From assembly GCA_934193515.1 (NCBI GenBank), contig CAKPVJ010000010.1, forward strand, positions 1 through 64,000: DNA of 64,000 nt. Reading direction: 5' to 3'. The DNA is from an uncultured Megasphaera sp. Lineage in GTDB: Bacteria > Bacillota > Negativicutes > Veillonellales > Megasphaeraceae. A program made the translations under genes and the position numbers. Shown piece by piece: positions 60,510 to 64,000 of the stretch (positions are counted from its first letter, which is position 1; every line of letters begins with the position of its first letter). The notes beneath the pieces were generated by a model. It ran no database searches and was not told the DNA's origin. It worked only from the letters and a program-made list of their open reading frames with translations.

Positions 60510-62069
60510 ATGAAAAAAGTAAATGTATTGACAGCAGAAGAAGCAGCACAGTTGGTGCAGGACGGTGATACGATTGCTACGGGCGGTTTTGTAAGCTGTG
60601 CCTGCCCGGAAACACTTTCTTCGGCATTGGAACAACGGTTTTTGCAAACAGGCCATCCTAAAAATTTGACGTTGTTCTTTGCAGCAGGACAGGGACATCG
60701 TGATGGAACCGGCGGCGACCATTATGGACATGAAGGCATGGTCAAACGTGTTATTGGCGGCCATTGGGACAGAGCTCCGCGATTGGGAGATTTGGCACTG
60801 CAGAATAAAATTGAAGCGTATAATTTGCCGCAAGGTATTATTTCTCATATGTTCCGTGATATTGCGGCGCATAACTTGGGGACTTTATCGAGTGTGGGAT
60901 TGTATACTTTTGTCGATCCGCGCAATGGCGGCGGTAAATTAAACAGTGCTACAACAGAAGATTTGGTAAGCCTAGTAGACATTGACGGAGAAGAACAACT
61001 TTTATATAAAGCATTTCCTATTCAAGTTGTTTTTCTGCGTGCCAGCTACGCTGATGAATATGGAAACTGCACCGTTCATCGGGAAATCGGACCGCTGGAT
61101 GTAACGGCTATGGCCCAGGCCTGCAAAAACTCCGGCGGCAAAGTGATTGTACAAGTCGAAAAAATTGTGCAGGGCGGCTCGTTAGACCCGAAGCTGGTAG
61201 CTATTCCAGGAATTTATGTAGACAGTATTGTCGTCGGTTCACCTGAAGATAACCGTCAATGTCTTGGCATGGATTATGATGGCTCCTTGACGGGTGAATA
61301 TCGGATTCCGCTGGATGAAATCCCACCGATTCCTATGGATACGAAGAAAATCATTGCTCGTCGCGCTGCCATGGAACTGCCCAAAGACGCGATTGTTAAT
61401 TTAGGAACCGGCGCACCTGAAAAAATTGCCAATGTCGCGGCAGAAGAAGGCATTTCTGATTTTATGACCCTGACTGTCGAAGCTGGCTCTATTGCCGGCG
61501 TGCCGATGGGTGGTACACAGTTTGGTGCAGCAGCCAATTCCATGGCTATTTTACCGCATAACGTACAGTTTGATTTTTATCAAGGCGGCGGCTTGGACAT
61601 TGCGTTTTTGGGTTTAGCAGAAACATCAGCTAATGGTGATTTAAACGTTTCCAAATTTGGAACACGCCTTGCTGGGGCAGGCGGCTTTATCGATATTACG
61701 CAAAATGCTAAAAAAGTCGTATACTGCGGCACGTTTACAACGAAAGGGCTGAAAACGGCTTGCCGAGACGGCAAATTGGTCATTTTGCAGGAAGGGGCTA
61801 AGAAAAAATTTGTTAAACAAGTAGAACAAGTTACATTTTCTGGGAAATATGCGAATAAAGTTAAGCAGCCAGTCTTGTATATTACAGAACGAGCTGTTTT
61901 TGAACTGCGGCCGGAAGGCGTTACTTTGATTGAAATCGCTCCAGGTATTGATTTGGAAACACAAATACTGCAGCAAATGGATTTTAAACCGATTATTGCG
62001 GATCATGTTAAGCTCATGGATGCCCGTATTTTCCAGGACAAGCCAATGGGGCTGCGAAATGATTATTAA
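60510..62069 (+). CDS. Acyl-CoA:carboxylate CoA-transferase (propionate CoA-transferase/YdiF type)
   Basis: A 519-residue family I CoA-transferase with alpha and beta halves in one chain. GDTIATGGFVSCACPE starts the first half; NLGTGAPEKIANVAAEEG and the catalytic Glu in LTVEAGSIAGVPMGG begin the second; QFDFYQGGGLDIAFLGLAE and SKFGTRLAGAGGFI follow. From memory the chain lines up end to end with the Megasphaera elsdenii propionate CoA-transferase, including the ending LMDARIFQDKPMGLRN. It exchanges CoA between short-chain acids such as acetate, propionate, butyrate or lactate. It lies 35 bases behind crt. Confidence 0.92.
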   Translation: MKKVNVLTAEEAAQLVQDGDTIATGGFVSCACPETLSSALEQRFLQTGHPKNLTLFFAAGQGHRDGTGGDHYGHEGMVKRVIGGHWDRAPRLGDLALQNKIEAYNLPQGIISHMFRDIAAHNLGTLSSVGLYTFVDPRNGGGKLNSATTEDLVSLVDIDGEEQLLYKAFPIQVVFLRASYADEYGNCTVHREIGPLDVTAMAQACKNSGGKVIVQVEKIVQGGSLDPKLVAIPGIYVDSIVVGSPEDNRQCLGMDYDGSLTGEYRIPLDEIPPIPMDTKKIIARRAAMELPKDAIVNLGTGAPEKIANVAAEEGISDFMTLTVEAGSIAGVPMGGTQFGAAANSMAILPHNVQFDFYQGGGLDIAFLGLAETSANGDLNVSKFGTRLAGAGGFIDITQNAKKVVYCGTFTTKGLKTACRDGKLVILQEGAKKKFVKQVEQVTFSGKYANKVKQPVLYITERAVFELRPEGVTLIEIAPGIDLETQILQQMDFKPIIADHVKLMDARIFQDKPMGLRNDY

Positions 62070-62116
62070 TATATGGTATATAGTGTCATAAATATAATAA
62101 AAAAAGGATGGGATGT

Positions 62117-63253
62117 ATGATGAACTTTGAATTAGGCGAAGAATATGTAGATATTCAAAAAATGATACGGAATTTTACAGAAAGCAAAATTAAACCGATT
62201 GCAGCTGAAACAGACAGAACAAGCCAGTATCCGGCAGATACGATTGAACAGCTCTTTGATTTGGGAATCATGGGGATTGCCGTTCCGGAAGAATACGGTG
62301 GTGCCGGCATGGATGCCTTGGCTTCGGCTCTTTGTGTTGAAGAAATCAGCAAGCAGTGCGCATCGACAGGGGATATTTTGGCAACCCATAATGGCTTATG
62401 CTGTGACCCGATTTTAGTTCACGGCACAGAAGAACAGAAGAAAAAATATCTGCCTATGCTGACGAAAGGTCATAAAGTTGGCGCATTTGCGCTGACAGAA
62501 GCCGATGCAGGCTCTGATGCGGCTGGCGGTAAAACCGTAGCAGTGCTTGACGGAGATCATTATGTGCTCAATGGCTCTAAGATTTTTATTACTAACGGCT
62601 ACGTAGCTGACGTCTTTGTCGTATTTGCCATGACAGATAAAACGAAAGGCACCAAAGGCATTTCCGCATTCATTGTAGAAAAAGACTTCCCTGGATTTTC
62701 TGTGGGCAAACATGAAGAAAAAATGGGTCTTCATGGCAGCCCAACAGCAGAAATCGTGTTTACAGACTGCATCGTGCCGAAAGAAAACTTACTGGGACAA
62801 GAAGGCAAAGGGTTTAAAATTGCAATGCAAACACTAGACGGCGGCCGCATTGGTATTGCTGCTCAGGCGCTTGGAATTGCAGAAGGTGCATTAGCGGAAG
62901 CCAAAGCGTATACCAATGTCCGTGCACAGTTTGGCAAACCGATTGCTAAATTCCAAAACACACAATTTACCTTGGCTGACATGCAGATGGGCGTAGAAAT
63001 CGGTCAACTCCTTACGTATCGGGCTGCCTTGAAAAAAGAACAAGGCAGATGCAGTAAAGAAGCGGCTATGGCAAAATTATACTGCTCTGAACATGCTATG
63101 TGGACAACGACCAAAGCCTTGCAGATGTTTGGCGGCTACGGCTATACAAAAGACTATCCGTTGGAACGTATGATGCGCGATGCTAAGATTACAGAAATCT
63201 ATGAAGGGACATCGGAAATTCAGCGTATTGTTATTAATGCGAATATGCAGTAA
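62117..63253 (+). CDS. Short-chain acyl-CoA dehydrogenase (butyryl-CoA dehydrogenase type)
   Basis: A 378-residue FAD enzyme. GVFALTEADAGSD-like AFALTEADAGSDAAGG and FITNGYVADVFVVFA bind FAD; the catalytic Glu is in EIYEGTSEIQRIVI near the C-terminus; RAQFGKPIAKFQNTQF is the family signature. It links butyryl-CoA and crotonyl-CoA with an electron-transfer flavoprotein. No etfAB lies beside it, so electrons must pass to an ETF encoded elsewhere. I start at ATG 62117, eight bases after AAGGA. A terminator follows. Confidence 0.92.
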   Translation: MMNFELGEEYVDIQKMIRNFTESKIKPIAAETDRTSQYPADTIEQLFDLGIMGIAVPEEYGGAGMDALASALCVEEISKQCASTGDILATHNGLCCDPILVHGTEEQKKKYLPMLTKGHKVGAFALTEADAGSDAAGGKTVAVLDGDHYVLNGSKIFITNGYVADVFVVFAMTDKTKGTKGISAFIVEKDFPGFSVGKHEEKMGLHGSPTAEIVFTDCIVPKENLLGQEGKGFKIAMQTLDGGRIGIAAQALGIAEGALAEAKAYTNVRAQFGKPIAKFQNTQFTLADMQMGVEIGQLLTYRAALKKEQGRCSKEAAMAKLYCSEHAMWTTTKALQMFGGYGYTKDYPLERMMRDAKITEIYEGTSEIQRIVINANMQ

Positions 63254-63286
63254 AAAACGCATTGTTGCAGCTTAGATAATAAAAGA

Positions 63287-63337
63287 GAGGTTTCATGCGT
63301 TGTACAGATAGGGTCGCATGAAACCTCCTTTACTTTT
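63287..63337 (+). terminator. Terminator after the acyl-CoA dehydrogenase
   Basis: GAGGTTTCATGCG pairs with CGCATGAAACCTC around 15 bases, followed by CTTTACTTTTTTT. Confidence 0.82.
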
Positions 63338-63400
63338 TTTGAGAGAGATGATGGAGAGCGTATTGCAGCATGCATAAATCCAAGAAAAGGAGAGAGAAAA

Positions 63401-64000
63401 TTGGATATTATCGCTATTTTATTAAGTTTATTTTTACTGATAACGTTTGCCTATCGTGGATTTTCAGTTATTTTATTTGCCCCGATTTTCGCTTTATTTG
63501 CAGCGAGCATGTCTGGGCTGCCTATTTTACCAGGCTATACAGAACTGTTTATGGCCAAAGCGGTTACTTATATTAAATCTTTCTTTCCGGTTTTCCTTTT
63601 GGGAGCCGTATTTGGCAAGGTCATGGAAGAAACGGGAATGGCACGCAGTATTGCGATGAAAACCATTCAAGTTGTTGGTAAGGATAAAGCTATTTTTGCT
63701 GTGGTTTTTGGTTATTATGAATACGGCTTCTGAAGTTGGCTATGGCAACGTTATTGCTTCTCTTCCTGGATTTATGGAAGTAGCTGATGCTATCTTTGGC
63801 GTAGGACAAGGAATGCCTTTGTTTAATGTAGCCTTTATGTGCAATATCTTAGCTGGGATAACGGGTTCAGGGACCGGTGGTCTAAGCATAGCATTAGATG
63901 TCTTTGGACAACACTTTTTGGCAGAAACGGCAGCAGCCGGCATTCCTGTAGAAGTCGTACACCGTATTGCAGCCATGGCGGCTGGTGGTATGGATGATTT
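63401..64000 (+). pseudogene. GntP-family permease gene with internal deletion, running off the window
   Basis: The TTG-started frame (63401-63733) encodes about 105 N-terminal residues of a GntP-type permease (YRGFSVILFAPIFAL, FFPVFLLGAVFGKVMEETG). It then leaves the frame, and the next frame encodes MNTASEVGYGNVIASLPGF and ILAGITGSGTGGLSIALDV, which in intact relatives lie some 190 residues farther on. The central helices are thus missing and the joint is also out of frame by one base (at T5, 63706-63710). Intact relatives import gluconate or 3-hydroxybutyrate-like acids, which suits the acyl-CoA genes. The 3' end is beyond the window. Confidence 0.75.

Overview
The window looks like the chromosome of an anaerobic, fermentative bacterium of the Negativicutes, most likely Megasphaera or a close relative. 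The reasons are Firmicutes-style Shine-Dalgarno sites (AAAGGAGG) and many rho-independent terminators, a short HisG paired with HisZ, a lone [FeFe]-hydrogenase maturase HydE, a selenium/molybdenum YqeB protein, and a butyrate/propionate-type acyl-CoA module whose CoA-transferase closely resembles, from memory, the Megasphaera elsdenii propionate CoA-transferase. No rRNA or CRISPR array is present. One tRNA (Ser, TGA) is seen.

Layout. 1-6.7 kb: a pentose (probably D-xylose) locus with an L-fucose-isomerase-type isomerase facing xylB, a sugar porter, a DUF4867 protein and a LacI regulator; matching 16-bp palindromes sit just after both divergent promoters. 6.8-9.9 kb: trmB, an FtsW/RodA-type SEDS protein and hydE. 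10.0-15.2 kb: an unusual catabolic cassette of IclR regulator, NRAMP-like transporter without the NRAMP metal-site motifs, ureohydrolase with one metal-ligand Asp replaced by Cys, 2-amino-thiazoline-4-carboxylate (ATC) hydrolase-family protein, and a frameshifted M20 carbamoylase. 15.4-17.8 kb: tRNA-Ser followed by the scar of an integrated element (integrase C-terminus, arm-like repeats, insertion-sequence fragments, a 27-residue hydrophobic peptide gene). 17.9-21.5 kb: a strong promoter, a TPP-riboswitch-like aptamer with terminator and antiterminator, then a PhnD-PhnC-PhnE-type ABC transporter. 21.9-26.5 kb: a 2-hydroxyacid dehydrogenase and a cell-envelope group (polysaccharide deacetylase lipoprotein, NAGPA-type phosphodiester glycosidase, membrane-anchored partner, small proteins). 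26.7-30.0 kb: a polar amino-acid ABC transporter with two tandem binding proteins. 30.1-32.1 kb: an IS30 relic and three small envelope genes.

32.2-41.4 kb: a DUF951 gene and a compact operon hisZGDCBHAF-hisIE, ending in a HAD phosphatase that could supply the histidinol-phosphatase step absent from the other genes. 41.4-44.1 kb: a structured leader and a fused FeoA-FeoB iron transporter. 44.2-48.8 kb: an ECF S-component, a Na+/alanine symporter, YqeB and an M20 peptidase. 49.0-54.8 kb: a complete dipeptide/oligopeptide ABC transporter. 55.0-57.8 kb: a multidrug MFS exporter and an iron alcohol dehydrogenase. 57.9-64.0 kb: a sigma-54 activator followed by crotonase, CoA-transferase, acyl-CoA dehydrogenase and a broken GntP-type permease, with three evenly spaced ATTC-N6-GAAT sites and a possible -24/-12 promoter between the activator and its likely targets.

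The best candidates for new biology are the 10-15 kb cassette, the divergent TPP-like riboswitch controlling a phosphonate-type transporter, the leader RNA before feoB, the sigma-54-controlled acyl-CoA module, and the small hydrophobic peptide in the integration scar.
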